A stretch of 64,000 nucleotides of DNA from Epiperipatus broadwayi (Eukaryota; Onychophora; Udeonychophora; Euonychophora; Peripatidae): contig JAQFVV010012416.1 in assembly GCA_028023455.1 (NCBI GenBank), positions 1,041,001 to 1,105,000 of the forward strand, in the 5' to 3' direction. Shown here in pieces: positions 24,274 through 35,017 of the stretch. Both the position numbers and the translations under genes were made by a program. Under the pieces are notes generated by a model. It did not search any database. It worked only from the letters and a program-made list of their open reading frames with translations, and had not been told where the DNA came from. How positions within the stretch are numbered: position 1 is the first letter of the stretch; the number at the start of each line of letters is the position of its first letter.

Positions 24274-24650
24274 TTATTAATTTATTGATTGCTATAACTT
24301 TTTTTTTCATGCCTTTTTAATTTTAATTTTGTATTTAGTAAATGACAACCTTTTTTTTTATTTTTAAATCGCTGTTTTTGGACAAATTATCATCATTCCT
24401 CCTTTTTAGTTATTAATTGATTGATTGCTAGAACTTTTTTTTTCCTGTCTTTTTTAAAAATAAAATGTTTAATTTTAATTTTGTCTTTACAAAACAACAA
24501 CCTTTTTGCATTTTTTAAACATACATTTAAACTTTTTTGGGGTGAGGTGTGGGTTTAGGGGATTGATTCATTGATTGCTGCTACTCTGCGATGTCTATTT
24601 AGCGATGTCTTTCACTTAATTATTGCTTTCTACATAACAAGACAACTGTT
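24274..24650 (+). repeat. Degenerate tandem repeat, period about 136 bp
   Basis: Units start at about 24274, 24410 and 24563. Each begins with a 'ttattaattgattgattgct' type block and ends with 'acaacctttttt' or 'acaactgttta'. The third unit is shorter and less similar. It runs straight into the telomere-like tract. Confidence 0.55.
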
Positions 24651-24770
24651 TAGGGTTAGGGTTAGGTTTAGGGTTAGTTTTAGGGTTAGGTTTAGGGTTA
24701 GTTTTAGGGTTAGTTTAGGATTAGTTTTAGAGTTAGGTTTAGTGTTAGGGTTAGTTTTAGGGTTAGTGTT
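24648..24770 (+). repeat. Interstitial telomere-like tract
   Basis: About 120 bp of TTAGGG, TTTAGGG and TTTTAGGG units with single-base variants (ttaggattag, ttagagttag, gtgttaggg). The G-rich strand reads left to right. It is degenerate, so it is not a functional chromosome end. It supports a TTAGGG-type telomere in this organism. An open frame across it is an artefact. Confidence 0.85.
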
Positions 24771-24959
24771 CTGTTGTTTGTAATGCTAAATTAAAAAATA
24801 TCAAAATCGTAACCATAATCGGACAAAAGAAAGAAACTCAAACTTTTTTAAACAACAACAAACACATATAAATGTCTTCTTTACTTATTAAACATGTTTA
24901 TAATATTTGTTTTCTATGAAATTTACAAAAAATCGTGTATATTTTTATTGGACAGCAGA

Positions 24960-25110
24960 AATACTCAGCTTCTGTTGTCGGCAACTGCGGAAAAAGTTAC
25001 GCGTTTGCCAGCCATTTTATGAACTACGTGGTATTTCACGTGAAAACGAGATTTCGCATGCGAACTTGGCCGAATTTGTTTTGACGTACCCTCGGCAAGC
25101 TTTTACACAT
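24960..25110. promoter_or_regulatory. CpG-rich patch of unknown function
   Basis: At least ten CpG dinucleotides fall in about 140 bp, against very few in the flanks. They include acgcgt, a cacgtg E-box and a gacgta CRE half-site. On the minus strand, 'aaaatggctggcaaacgcgt' resembles a YY1-type start context. This could be a promoter, an old coding exon (an open frame spans 24907-25200) or the remnant of a GC-richer element. No choice can be made. Confidence 0.25.
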
Positions 25111-25200
25111 TACACCTTCTCTAAACAAGGGTGTGGCCATTTGGAAAATTACTATAAAGTCAGGTTTCTTAAATTCATTACAAATACAAAGATTGTGTAA

Positions 25201-25990
25201 CGTATATTGTAAAAATTTGACTAATCAAACTACACACACATATATATCAAACTGTACATGAAAGATAAGTGTGTGGATTCACAGTAACTGTCGTGAAGCA
25301 GAAATAGGCTGTATTATTTCTGCGTTACATCATCATCAATGGCCTTCTAATGGCTAAGACAAACATAGATGTTTTCTATAGCCGTAAGTCAGGTCTTGTA
25401 AACGACATTTGTTAGGTGTTTTGGCGAGCCAGAATGCCATCAAATGGCCAAGCCCAATTACGTTATAAGAACCAAGTTCTCTTCCAAAAAAGTGTAAAAT
25501 ATATAATTGATTCATTTTCATTTGTAAAGTGTATGACAAGTTTTTTCAATCCTTTCCAATTTTTACAATATCGCATTGTTAATAAATGTTGTTATTCTGC
25601 TGGTGATTTGGCTAGAAAACTTTTCTGTTTTCTTTAACTTTTAGCAAAAATGAATAATATTCTTCTCTTGTAAATAACTGATGGTTTTTAATTTCTTTTT
25701 TTGATTTCAATTATTTATTTGATCATTAAATTGTTTCTTCGTTATGTCTAAACTCTCCATTATGCTTACAGTTAATGTAAAATTAATGAAAGCATAAAAA
25801 CAATAGGCCAGCCACATTAGTAATAGTCATAAATAAAAATCAACCTCTTCCAATAATGTATTAATCAACATTAAGCGAGTAGTTAGCCAAAACACAATAA
25901 TGATATGTTTCCTTCTTTCATCTGGAATTTGGAGAAGCTTCCAACCTAACATATCAAAATATATCACATTTACTGTTGACAGTCACGAAC
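25201..25990. other. Non-coding stretch
   Basis: Overlapping open frames on both strands (25354-25637) look like chance; no gene or repeat family recognised. Confidence 0.4.
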
Positions 25991-26005
25991 CTAACACTAT
26001 TGAAA

Positions 26006-26030
26006 TGGTGATCATGTGATGTTTAGTGAT
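26006..26030 (+). mobile_element. Family A tail-only insertion, copy A8
   Basis: Only the last 25 bp of the family A 3' tail (ggtgatcatgtgatgttta) are present, flanked by 8-bp direct repeats (tattgaaa at 25998-26005 and 26031-26038). It fits an extremely 5'-truncated insertion. The repeats are short and A/T-rich, so chance is possible. Confidence 0.45.
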
Positions 26031-26039
26031 TATTGAAAA

Positions 26040-26370
26040 TTATTACATTTACCATTGATATTCAAGAATTATTAATAACTACTGGTTCATGTGGTAAATT
26101 TCTTAAAATTAATCACTTTGACCATTTTATTTGGTTATTATTAATAATAACCGGTAATTATTAATACAAACTGATTAATCACTTTAACCGTAACATATAG
26201 CTAATTACTACAATTTAATTGATGTGTCAAACTTGCTGCCTTCACAACTTTGACACAGACCACTTAATGGAAATATATTAATAATTTTATTAGTCATTTA
26301 TTAGACTAGAAAATATCCACTTCATAAATAATATGTCTGTAGTGTAACTTTTACTACACCAATCTCACTC
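26040..26370 (+). repeat. Dispersed repeat family H, copy 2
   Basis: Contains 'atcactttgaccatttt' with 'attattaataataaccgg' (26040-26200) and 'tattagactagaaaatatcc' with 'gtagtgtaacttttactac' (26275-26365), the two blocks seen at 22990-23460 in the opposite order. Confidence 0.4.
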
Positions 26371-27110
26371 TTCCACATTAAATGTATTTCTTTTGTTTTC
26401 TCAATACTGTTACTTTAATTCTATCATTGCTCAACCAATAAATTTATTGTTTTATCATTGGCAAAAGAACACTTTATAAGCTCATTGGGAAGTACATAGC
26501 GTCGATACAGAATTGGCTGTAAACACAAAGTAAATAATGCCTGGAGCAACACAATATTAATTTAGTATTGAATATATTTTCGAATTAATTAAAAAGATGT
26601 TTTTAAGAATTTAATTTTGATAATTATGTCTACCTGTGACTACTAAATTAAATAAAATAAAAATTTTAATAGTTAAATTTCTTAATAAGAAAGAGTTCAA
26701 AATTGCAAATAAATTATTTTTAAAGTCATTAGAATTCTCAACGAAAAACTCACCTAACAGAGGGCAGCACAATTGCGCAGACTGGCTAAAGATTGTAAAC
26801 AATATATTTGATTAAACAAAACCCAAATATGGTTGCTATTTACAAACATAAAGGATTGCATTAAAAAAATAATCATTACTCAGGAATTTCTAAGAAGTTT
26901 AATCATTCGAAATGACAGTGCTGGGTCATCATCTGTGGACCATGAGCTCTAGGCTTTGCCATTGAACTACACAATGTAGGGTAAAGTTTTGATTAGCTGA
27001 GCTTTGGTGATTTTATGTATTAAATTTTTAAAATATAATATGAGAGTAATTTATGATGACTTATTTTGTATACATTTTGAATTGATGTTTTATTCTACAT
27101 CTTATACTGA
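26371..27110. other. Non-coding stretch
   Basis: No gene or repeat family recognised. Confidence 0.4.
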
Positions 27111-27111
27111 T

Positions 27112-27830
27112 AACCAGCCTCCCTCCTCTTAAGATGGGTCACTTTTTTTTAAAAAAAATTTCATTGTCTTTGTTATATTTTGACTTGTTTTCTTTGATTT
27201 AGTTTTAAAGTTTTATCATTAGTATCTTACATTTGCAACAGTTATGATATTGTATAATGGTTAATACGGTCATTCGCTATGATCTTAAACACAATATTTT
27301 AGATTAGGCAGGGTAAATCTTGGAAATTTATTCAAATCACAAAGACTTTTCATTCAAGTAGGCATCTCATAATCAACTTTAATCTTCCAACATTGTGTGA
27401 AAAATTGTTTTTTGGCTAATGTTATTTAAAAAGTAAAGTCTTAAGTTAATATACATCAGGATTCTCAACTACAACCCATGGACCCATCTTCCATCCCCTT
27501 ATGATGGGTCTGCACTTTTTAAAATCTTCATTGCCTTTGTTATATTTTGGCTTTCTTTCTTTGATCTGGTGTTAATATTTTGTTACTAGTATCTATATTT
27601 ACAACAATTATGATATTGTACAGTGGTTAATGTAGTCATTCATCATGTCCTTAATCTTGGAAATTTATTTAAATCACAGGACTTTTTATTCTGATAGGCA
27701 TCTCATAATCATCTAACTATCCAACTTTGTGGTGAAAAATTATTTTCTGACTACTGTTATTTAGAAAGTAAAGTCTTACATTAATCTAGATCAGGATCCC
27801 CAACTACAACCTGCAGGTTTAATCTGGCAT
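27112..27830 (+). repeat. Tandem duplication, unit about 367 bp
   Basis: The segments 27112-27480 and 27481-27830 align along their whole length ('gatgggtc', 'cattg.ctttgttatattttg', 'tatgatattgta.a.tggttaat', 'aggcatctcataatca', 'aaagtaaagtctta', 'ctcaactacaacc'), with scattered substitutions and a few deletions. No coding capacity. Confidence 0.75.
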
Positions 27831-27890
27831 GCAAAAAGATTTTACTTGGTCTGTAAGATTTTATAAGGTCTGCTAACAATTTCTATCTAT

Positions 27891-28147
27891 TAAAACAGGC
27901 AAAACTCACTACACGTATTGCCACACATAGCAAGCTAGAGTAATCAATAGATGCCAGGCTTGTGCATAAAATCCACATCTAGTGCCTACTCATCCAATAT
28001 CCTAAGCCTAGTTTCTGGCTTGTGGCCTTTATCAGTGAGGAGCCTTGGACCTGAGAGCACTGCATCTATGTATAGTGAGTTTTGCCTGTTTTAATAACAG
28101 TTATACACAAGCATAAGAAGTAGTGATCATGTGATGTTTATTGGCCT
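27891..28147 (+). mobile_element. Family A, monomer-type copy A3, with 13-bp target-site duplication
   Basis: Reads from the family A left end (aggcaaaactcactacac) through 'tgcataaaatccacatctag', 'agtgaggagccttgga' and a shortened middle to the family tail (agcataagaagtagtgatca, gtgatgttta). Direct repeats aatttctatctat lie at 27878-27890 and 28148-28160. The inverted half is almost absent, so this is close to a single unit. Confidence 0.8.
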
Positions 28148-28365
28148 AATTTCTATCTATAAAAGTAAGAAAATTTAATAATAATTGGAAACTAACTAAA
28201 AAATATATTCTCAACACTTATTTCCTAAATTTTTTAATGCATTTTAAGTTTTTATTGAAAATAATATAACATGTTATCATTAGCATAAATAAAATATTTA
28301 CATTTTGTTTTGATTTTCAATAAAACAAATGCACCAATAATATTTTAGAAAATGAAATCATGTGA

Positions 28366-28490
28366 TATAAGCTATTCTCAGGCATATTTATTATCAACCA
28401 ATAAAATGTCACCTGCACCTGATTCTATCACATGACTTTAGCTTCATATTGCTGTTATAGCAGTACAATTTTTCATCATCTCTATGCTAC
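28366..28490 (+). repeat. Dispersed repeat family G, copy 2
   Basis: Same-orientation match to 22595-22710 (aaccaataaaatgtcacc, 'atcacatgactttagct', 'gctgttatagcagta'). Confidence 0.5.
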
Positions 28491-28499
28491 TTGCTGTAA

Positions 28500-29190
28500 C
28501 CTTTTTCTGTGTTTGCTCATCATGTCCAACAAAATGTTTTGTTATTTAGTTTTTTTTTGTTTATACCTTTATCAGTTTGTATAAACTAACATAAGACAAT
28601 CTCTTAATTTTGATGTGTAAGTATTTAAAGGTATATGAGTTAATTAGCTGTGAGAAAAATGAAATTTCTAAGCTAAAATATTAATAACATAAAAATATTT
28701 AATTAAAATATATTAAAATATTTTTTTAATGAATATCTTTATAACTATCACACAATCCTTTCTTTTTCTTTATTTGCTATATTATTTTATATAAAAATAT
28801 CATTCCTTTTTTTAACTACTTCATTGCCAACTTTTATGTATAAACTGATCTTTCGCCTATTCTACAGACTTCTTCAGAATTCTATTTCACCTTTACAAAT
28901 GTTTTTAAAAGTAAAACAGTCAACAGGGACTATGAAGAAAACTGCACAACAGTTAAAACATCAGTTTATATATATATAAAAGTTTGCAATAAGGTATGTA
29001 AAGAAAGGATTGTGTTTATATATATCTCTTCATATATGTTGCTAATTTTAATTTACTCATTCTATTTATTGAATCCATTCTTTGTTAAGCATTGTAAATA
29101 AAATGAGATGGCAATCATAATCACTTTATTAGTTTACTTCTGGAGAACATGCAGTTAATATTCAAAAGTTGATTTATCTAAAATATGTCA
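28500..29190. other. Non-coding stretch
   Basis: A/T-rich sequence with no recognisable gene or repeat. Confidence 0.4.
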
Positions 29191-29204
29191 ATAAATGCAT
29201 TAAA

Positions 29205-29790
29205 TTGTAGTTTTATATTGATCTATTTCCACCATCTAACATGAGTATTGAATGTCTTTAGAAATATTTAACTTGATTTAAATATTCCAAATACATTCAA
29301 CTGTCAGTAATAGCACTTCAAGAGGTATTATTCTCCCCTCTTCTTCAGGTGTTGCTGGCTGACCAGTGAGAGTACTAACATGGATTTCGAACCTGGATTC
29401 TTAGATCCTTGAGTACTGAATTTTAAGGTAATGCTCTAACCAATTGAGCCATCCTGCCAAAGGCCACAGTTGTTAGAAATTTTATATACTTATCTACCTT
29501 AAAATGTAATAGTCAAGAATCAATCTAAGGGTCCAGTTTTCAAATCTCATGCTAGTATTGTTACTGGTTAGGCCAGCAACACTTGAAGAAGAGTGGAGAA
29601 TAATATTTCTCGAAATGTTGTGCATTTACTAATCTATTTGACGTATTATTATTAAAAAATGAATGTATTTAGAATATTTAAATAAAGTTAATTTTTTTAA
29701 AGACATTCAATATTCATATTGGATTATGAAAATAGTTCAATGTAAAAATACAACTAAAACATCCTTAACACAATTTTTCAGAAACACACA
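29205..29790. mobile_element. Foldback family C, copy C1, carrying a tRNA-like promoter
   Basis: The outer arms pair: 'gagtattgaatgtcttta' plus 'aaatattccaaatacattca' on the left against 'tgaatgtatttagaatattt' plus 'taaagacattcaatattc' on the right. Between them, on the minus strand, is a tRNA-like segment with box A (ggctcaattggttagagc, about 29430-29450) and box B (ggttcgaaatcc, 29382-29393). Copies at 34640 and 15100 share the arms. An 8-bp repeat (attaaatt) flanks it, but this is weak evidence. Confidence 0.7.
29382..29460 (-). other. tRNA-like sequence (internal Pol III promoter) inside family C
   Basis: The minus-strand sequence starts GGCAGGATGGCTCAATTGG and ends in a good B box, but the anticodon and variable regions are expanded ('agtactcaaggatctaaga') and the acceptor stem does not close. 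It is therefore a tRNA-derived promoter of a retroelement, not a working tRNA gene. Confidence 0.6.
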
Positions 29791-29944
29791 TCTATTAAAT
29801 TCTCTTTAGTTGGATAAACTGCAAAAGTTAATTTGCTCTGCAACAAATCAGACATTGAATTTTATTACTGCAATCAAAATTTCAAATTTTTTTTTGTTCA
29901 TAAAAAATGAAATAAAAAATCTTTTTAATAAAAAACTCACTGCA

Positions 29945-30060
29945 TGACCGAGCTCTCCCCAATAATCCCTCTATGAGAGATGTTAAAGGAGAAGACAGTG
30001 TACAGTAAGTTTTCTAAGTGCTGAATGAAGGATTGGGCAGTTTGTCACTCTTCTTTTATT
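29945..30060 (+). repeat. Dispersed repeat family E, copy 3
   Basis: Contains 'ctccccaataatccctctat', 'gagagatgttaaaggagaa' and related words shared with the copies near 6.8, 21.3 and 46.3 kb. Further downstream (30170-30200) a 'gacctagatttgaatccta' segment resembles a tRNA B box, but no tRNA head is clear. Confidence 0.35.
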
Positions 30061-30425
30061 CTTTAGTTATGAATATCTAGATACACATTTACTAACCAAT
30101 GTTGGATGATTATCTGAATTTCTATGAATCAGCTAAAAGGGAAAAAATTCTAAATCTCTTGAAAAGAATTTCATGTGACCTAGATTTGAATCCTAATGAT
30201 AGACATGACATACATTTTTATATTTGTAATAAATAAACATATTTTTAAATATGTGACAGATATGCAAATATCTAAAATTAAAAAATAAATATTTATATGT
30301 TTGCAACATTTATTCATTCATTTATCTACTAATCAATCATAGATCATCTCAGTTCTGAGGTATGATTCACATTCTTTTAAAAACAGTTTATCTAAGAAAA
30401 TTTAGGGCACATTTATTACAAAGTT

Positions 30426-30528
30426 TTTTTTCCATGTGTCAAAGCATCAGCCAGGAAGTGAACCCATGAACCCAGGACAACTGCTTGTAAGACAGCTTTG
30501 CTGACCACTTGGCCACCAATGCTTGACT
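30426..30528 (-). mobile_element. tRNA-derived SINE, copy 2
   Basis: A member of the same family as the insertions at 9.6, 38.5 and 61.2 kb. The minus-strand sequence starts GTCAAGCATTGGTGGCC and has a B box (GGTTCACTTCC) and an A-rich tail. Perfect 15-bp target-site duplications (atttattacaaagtt) lie at 30411-30425 and 30529-30543. Confidence 0.9.
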
Positions 30529-30543
30529 ATTTATTACAAAGTT

Positions 30544-31680
30544 ATGCATACTGAATGAAAAAGTGAATCAAAGATTTTAGAATAGACCTTTTGTTGTAGC
30601 CAAAAATCAGTAGTAATCAAAACCAACTTAAAATCATTAAACAAAGGCACAGCAATGGTCTCCTAGTTTACATTTTACAATTACTTTAAGTATTGCAATC
30701 AATTTGTTTAATAACTATTTATTGGACTTTATCAGTGAGAAAAAGTGTATTGCAGCCATTTTTTACACACTTATATTTACCAAATTATTGACTCAACCCT
30801 TTAACAGGTTCACATTTTCTATCTTTAGCTCCACTGGCAATTATTGTCAGTGTTCAACATTTAATAAAAACAATCCAAGTGAAAATCTCCAGAAAATCAA
30901 CAAAATATTTTCCTTGACTAAAATTTATTTTTAGAATGCAAACAAATAAATGTTAATCTCTGATAAATCTATAAAATTCTGCTTTAAAATATTAAAATTG
31001 CTTTATAAGTTTTGGAATATCTTTTAAAAATCTATCACAGTATTAGTAATGATATTACATTATCACTATCATAAGATATAATTCTCTTATCAGTGATAGT
31101 TTTCTTTATTAACATTATGACCACATTTATTAACATCTGTTTTTAAAAATAAAACATATATGAATAAAATCAAAATGTACACATCTATTCTTTTCCTTTT
31201 TAATAATTATTATACAATTATTGTGTAAAAATAATCAGAAATATTTAATAAATTAGGCAAAAAAAATCATATTTGTTTCTTATTCCAAAAAAAATTATTG
31301 ACATAATCTCACAAATGCTATGTAAATTAAATTACAAAGAACCAAGTCATCAAAGATACAGAGAAAGAACTAAATACCCTTTGAACTTTACTGATCATCT
31401 AAAAAATATTGATCACTACAGGTTTTTTAAGTATCCTTATAAACAGCCATAGAAATGTGCTTTAAATTGGCACATTAACTATTGGAGGCCTCAAATGAAA
31501 AAAAAATGAAAAAATTGAATCAAAGCCAACTTGTTTGTCAAATCAATTTACACTTAATAGATAACTGGTGATACTAAAATATGTATTTGCTGCCATAGTG
31601 TCAAACTCACATGCAAGTTGGTGTGGGTTTTAAAATATATGATGTTTGAGAAAAATTTAACTTACTTAGTATTTTCATTG
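30544..31680. other. Non-coding stretch
   Basis: A/T-rich with an open frame at 30704-30934 that has no family features. No gene or repeat recognised. Confidence 0.4.
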
Positions 31681-31681
31681 A

Positions 31682-32018
31682 GACAAAGCTCTCTATACTA
31701 TATCATCACTCAGTGCAAGCCAGTGTAATCAATGGAGGGAGGTTTGTGCATAAAATCCCCAGCTAGCGTACTCATCCCATATCACCACACTAGTTTATAG
31801 CTTGTGGCTTTCTTCAGTGAGGAGCCTTGGATCTGAGAAACTAGTCTGAGGATATTGGATGAGTATGCACTAGATAGGGATTTTATGCACAAATCTTCCT
31901 GCATCCATTGATTACTCTGGCTTGCACTGAGTGGCACTACTGTATGGATAGTTTTGCCTTTGTGAAAAACAGCTTGTGTAAGCATAAAGAATGGTGATCA
32001 TATGATGTTTGATGGTTT
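31682..32018 (+). mobile_element. Foldback family A, copy A4
   Basis: The left end 'gacaaagctctctatac' pairs with the right 'gtatggatagttttgcc'. Inner blocks (tgcataaaatccccagctag and its counterpart, aatcaatgga against tccattgatt) pair as in A2. The family tail follows (agcataaagaatggtgatca, tatgatgttt). No convincing target-site duplication. Confidence 0.75.
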
Positions 32019-32615
32019 AATACTATCTGATAACATTGGAAAATAGTAACTATTTTTGATGGTACATACCATACCATTATATATAACAGATTATCTACAT
32101 GATCTTTTTTTACAAATATTTCTCATATTAAATCAGAATTTACAAAAATTAGCAAATTCATCCTCATTGAATTTTTTTTTTAAATATACAATGAAGTGTT
32201 TGTTTTGTTTTTAATTTAATAAAAATATACTAATGTTAAATTATTAAAAGTTATTTAATTCATTTTTTGATAGTGAGTACCAGCACTTTGTTGGCCATAG
32301 GAATGGGGAAATTAATTTTCTCTAGCCCATCTTTATTAGAAAATCTTTCCAAAAAAAGTTGGGAGGCATCTGATCTAAATTGATTATATGAGTATCAAAG
32401 CACTGATTATAAAAACTAAAAATAAGATTGTAATATGACTCGGTTTTCATCACTGATGAAGAGATATCTTTCTTTTATGGATGCTGTGACTCTGGATCAT
32501 CATTATCTTCTCTTTTCTTTTACAAAAAAAAAAGTATGTACTTTTATCTACTGATTGAAATTGAATTTTTTTTTATGATTATACAGCAAACCTATATTTT
32601 ATAAACTGTTATTTC
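32019..32615. other. Non-coding stretch
   Basis: No gene or repeat recognised. Confidence 0.4.
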
Positions 32616-32619
32616 CATT

Positions 32620-33115
32620 CATCATCATCATCAACCATTATCAATCCACTGCAGGATGAAGGTCTCTCCAAATTCAACCCATCTTCTCCAATCTTTAGCT
32701 TCTCTTCTCCACATCACCCCTGCACACTTTCTTATTTCATCCATCCATCTCACATGTGGCCTCTTTCTGGGTCTTTTACGTGAAATCTCTTGGAATCCAG
32801 TTTAAAATTTCAATTGTTCATCTACGATCATTTCTTCTAGCAATATGTCCAGCCCAACTCCAGTCTTTTAATTTTTTCAAGGAGATCAGTAACACCTGTT
32901 TGTTCTCTTACCCATACATTGCGTTTTCGATCTCTTCTTGTTACTCCCAACATGCATCTCTTTCATACTTCTTTGAGTGGTTTGAAGTCTCTGTATTGCT
33001 CTTCTATTGTGTCCAAGTCTCAGATTCATAAGTAAGAACTGGCAAAACACATTTATTAAAAACCTTCCTTTTCAAACACATAGGCATATTTCCTTCTGGA
33101 TTCAAATCAAAGTGA
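32620..33115 (-). pseudogene. RTE-like LINE 3' end, minus strand
   Basis: Read on the minus strand, it carries the same C-terminal RTE segment as 23683-24092: RAIQRLQTTQRS-like, a GVTRRDRKRNVWVREQTGVTDLL-like stretch, a degraded WSWAGHIARR-like motif, and REAKDWRRW before the end. The 3' tail is a (tgatga)n run (32620-32634 as catcat). It extends slightly further 5' than the plus-strand copy. Frameshifts and stops are present. Confidence 0.75.
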
Positions 33116-34010
33116 ATAAAATTTTAAATTTTGTTTAAGCTTTAGAGCAGTTTTCAGAAAGCTGGCTCATATGCAAATTAGCTAACCACTCGATATTGGT
33201 CGGTAAATGGGTATTTAGCTACACTCGGATAGCAAATAAAACAACAATAAAATTTTCACAAAGATCTGCCAACTAGCAATTGACAAACTTTGATCAGTTA
33301 TATTTTCACCTTCACTGTCTTCTATGAAAAAATGCTTGAGAGGTATATATTACCAGTGGGGTATTTAGAAATATTTTTTCTATATTTACTACTATAAGCT
33401 GCAGTCACATTAAATAAATTTATGAACTACTTTATTTTTTCTTACACAGTAGTAATATTATATGACTACTTAATAATAAAATTATATATAATATAAACAT
33501 TATATAACTAAATATTTGTGCATAGTGTGTGTTCATATAAATACCCACAAATTTAAATTAATAACAATGAAGTCTATGTTTGGTGAAAAACGTCTCGACA
33601 GACGGTCATTAGCATTGTTAATGGTGATTAGTAAAGTGCTTTTGTTTTATTCGCCTCGCCTATTTTTTCCCCGTCTTTGTTTACATCCTAAAAAGAGGAC
33701 CTTCTTATTAATTAAGGAATCATTTGGCGAGCGTGTGGCAAAACACGTGCCATTACTTAAGGGTTGTTGTTTTATTATGATTTTAAATGGTGGAAGATGG
33801 ATTTAATAATGTAATTCATATGTAAAAATTTTTTTTTAAAAAAAAAGATGATTTGATATTGCTATTAAATTTTTAGCATACATCACCCTGCATAGCTATT
33901 CATTTATTTATTTTTTTAAACTTATTTTTTAAAAAAAGTCTTTATTGATATCCTTCTATTAATTAAACATTTGTGTAAAAAGATATGAAACAGAAGTTAC
34001 AATGATTTGC
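33116..34010. other. Non-coding stretch with a higher-GC patch
   Basis: The segment 33580-33790 is CpG-richer than its flanks and holds an open frame (33516-33806) with no recognisable features. It could be a decayed exon or element. Confidence 0.3.
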
Positions 34011-34017
34011 TAGTATA

Positions 34018-34275
34018 TAGGGTATATGAGCACAGACTTTCAGATGACCCATCAGTCTCCACTCTATCTAATAACACTGATACACTCAAGCACATATATG
34101 CTGAAAAGATAAATAATCACCAATATACGTATTTCATGCTAAACCAGATTATCATCTCCCACACATATATACCATAAGTGCTCAGATATATATTAAGATA
34201 GACAATCCTCATACTTTAATGGACAGGCTCCAATTTTCTACACACTCCAACTCTTCAACCGTCCATCCAAAAAAT
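34018..34275. mobile_element. Palindromic family B, single arm, copy B4
   Basis: Matches the left arm of B5: 'gggtatatgagcacagactt', 'cacatatatgctgaaaagat', 'tttcatgctaaaccaga', 'cttcat/cctcatactttaatggacag', 'caactcttcaaccgtcc'. The second arm is missing. Confidence 0.65.
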
Positions 34276-34388
34276 AAATATAAACCATAGTCTCCCCATA
34301 GAAATGATGAAAATTTGTCCACTTAGTTATGAAATCTACATTAGCACATCAATACTAATTTGAATAAGCAGATTAACTTGAGATTAAG

Positions 34389-34616
34389 TTTGTCGCAATT
34401 GGTTGAGCATCTGTCTGATTTGGGATCAGATGGTAGGATCAATTCTTTGAGACTATTGTACACAGCTTGGCACAGTAGGCAGAGAGTCTCTGACTTGAGA
34501 TCAGAAGGTTCCAGATCGATTCTTTGAGACCATCATGCACAGTTTGGTGCAATAGGTAGAACGTCCGACCTGGGATCAGGAGGTTCTTACAGGTCTGGTG
34601 CTTAAAATTCTTATGA
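34389..34616 (+). mobile_element. Trimeric tRNA-like SINE
   Basis: Three tandem tRNA-like units of about 75 bp. Unit 1 has box A 'gtcgcaattggttgagc' and box B 'ggatcaattc'. Unit 2 has 'tggcacagtaggcagag' and 'agatcgattc'. Unit 3 has 'tggtgcaataggtagaac' and a worn B box. All three share a 'gggatcag' or 'gagatcag' anticodon-arm block. A short body follows (gcttaaaattcttatgaac), which also occurs at 56541. The third tRNA-like unit resembles 56450-56520. None of the units folds as an intact tRNA. Confidence 0.65.
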
Positions 34617-34639
34617 ACTCCTGAGTAATAAAACCATAT

Positions 34640-35004
34640 TTTTATATAGGACTATTTCCATAATCTAATATGAGTGTTGAATGTCTTTAAAAAAAATTTA
34701 ACTTTATTTAAATATTCCAAATACATTATATACTCAAGAATCTAAGGATCCAAGTTTGAATCCCATGCTAGTACTATCACTGATCAGGCCACAAACAGCT
34801 GAAAAAGAGGAGAGAATAAAACCCCTCAAAACATTGTGCATATCCTAACCTGTTTTATGTTCTATTACTAACAATTGAATGTATTTGGAATATTTAAATA
34901 AAGTTAAATTGTTTTAAAGGCATTCAACACTCATATTAGATGGTGGAAATAGTCCAATATAAAAATACAACTAAAACACCATCATCACAAACCTTCAGGA
35001 AAAC
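34640..35004. mobile_element. Foldback family C, copy C2, with 13-bp target-site duplication
   Basis: The arms 'ggactatttccataatctaa' plus 'gttgaatgtctttaa' and 'ttaaaggcattcaacactca' plus 'tggaaatagtcc' are inverted complements. Perfect 13-bp direct repeats (aataaaaccatat) lie at 34627-34639 and 35005-35017. It retains the B-box side of the tRNA-like segment (gtttgaatcccatgctag) but has lost the A-box side. Confidence 0.8.
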
Positions 35005-35017
35005 AATAAAACCATAT

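Noticed and set aside
24571-24783. 70-codon frame rich in Val/Arg/Leu
   Set aside because: It is the telomere-like tract read as codons.
29382-29460. Functional tRNA gene on the minus strand
   Set aside because: The anticodon-to-variable region is expanded, the acceptor stem does not close, and it lies inside a foldback element.
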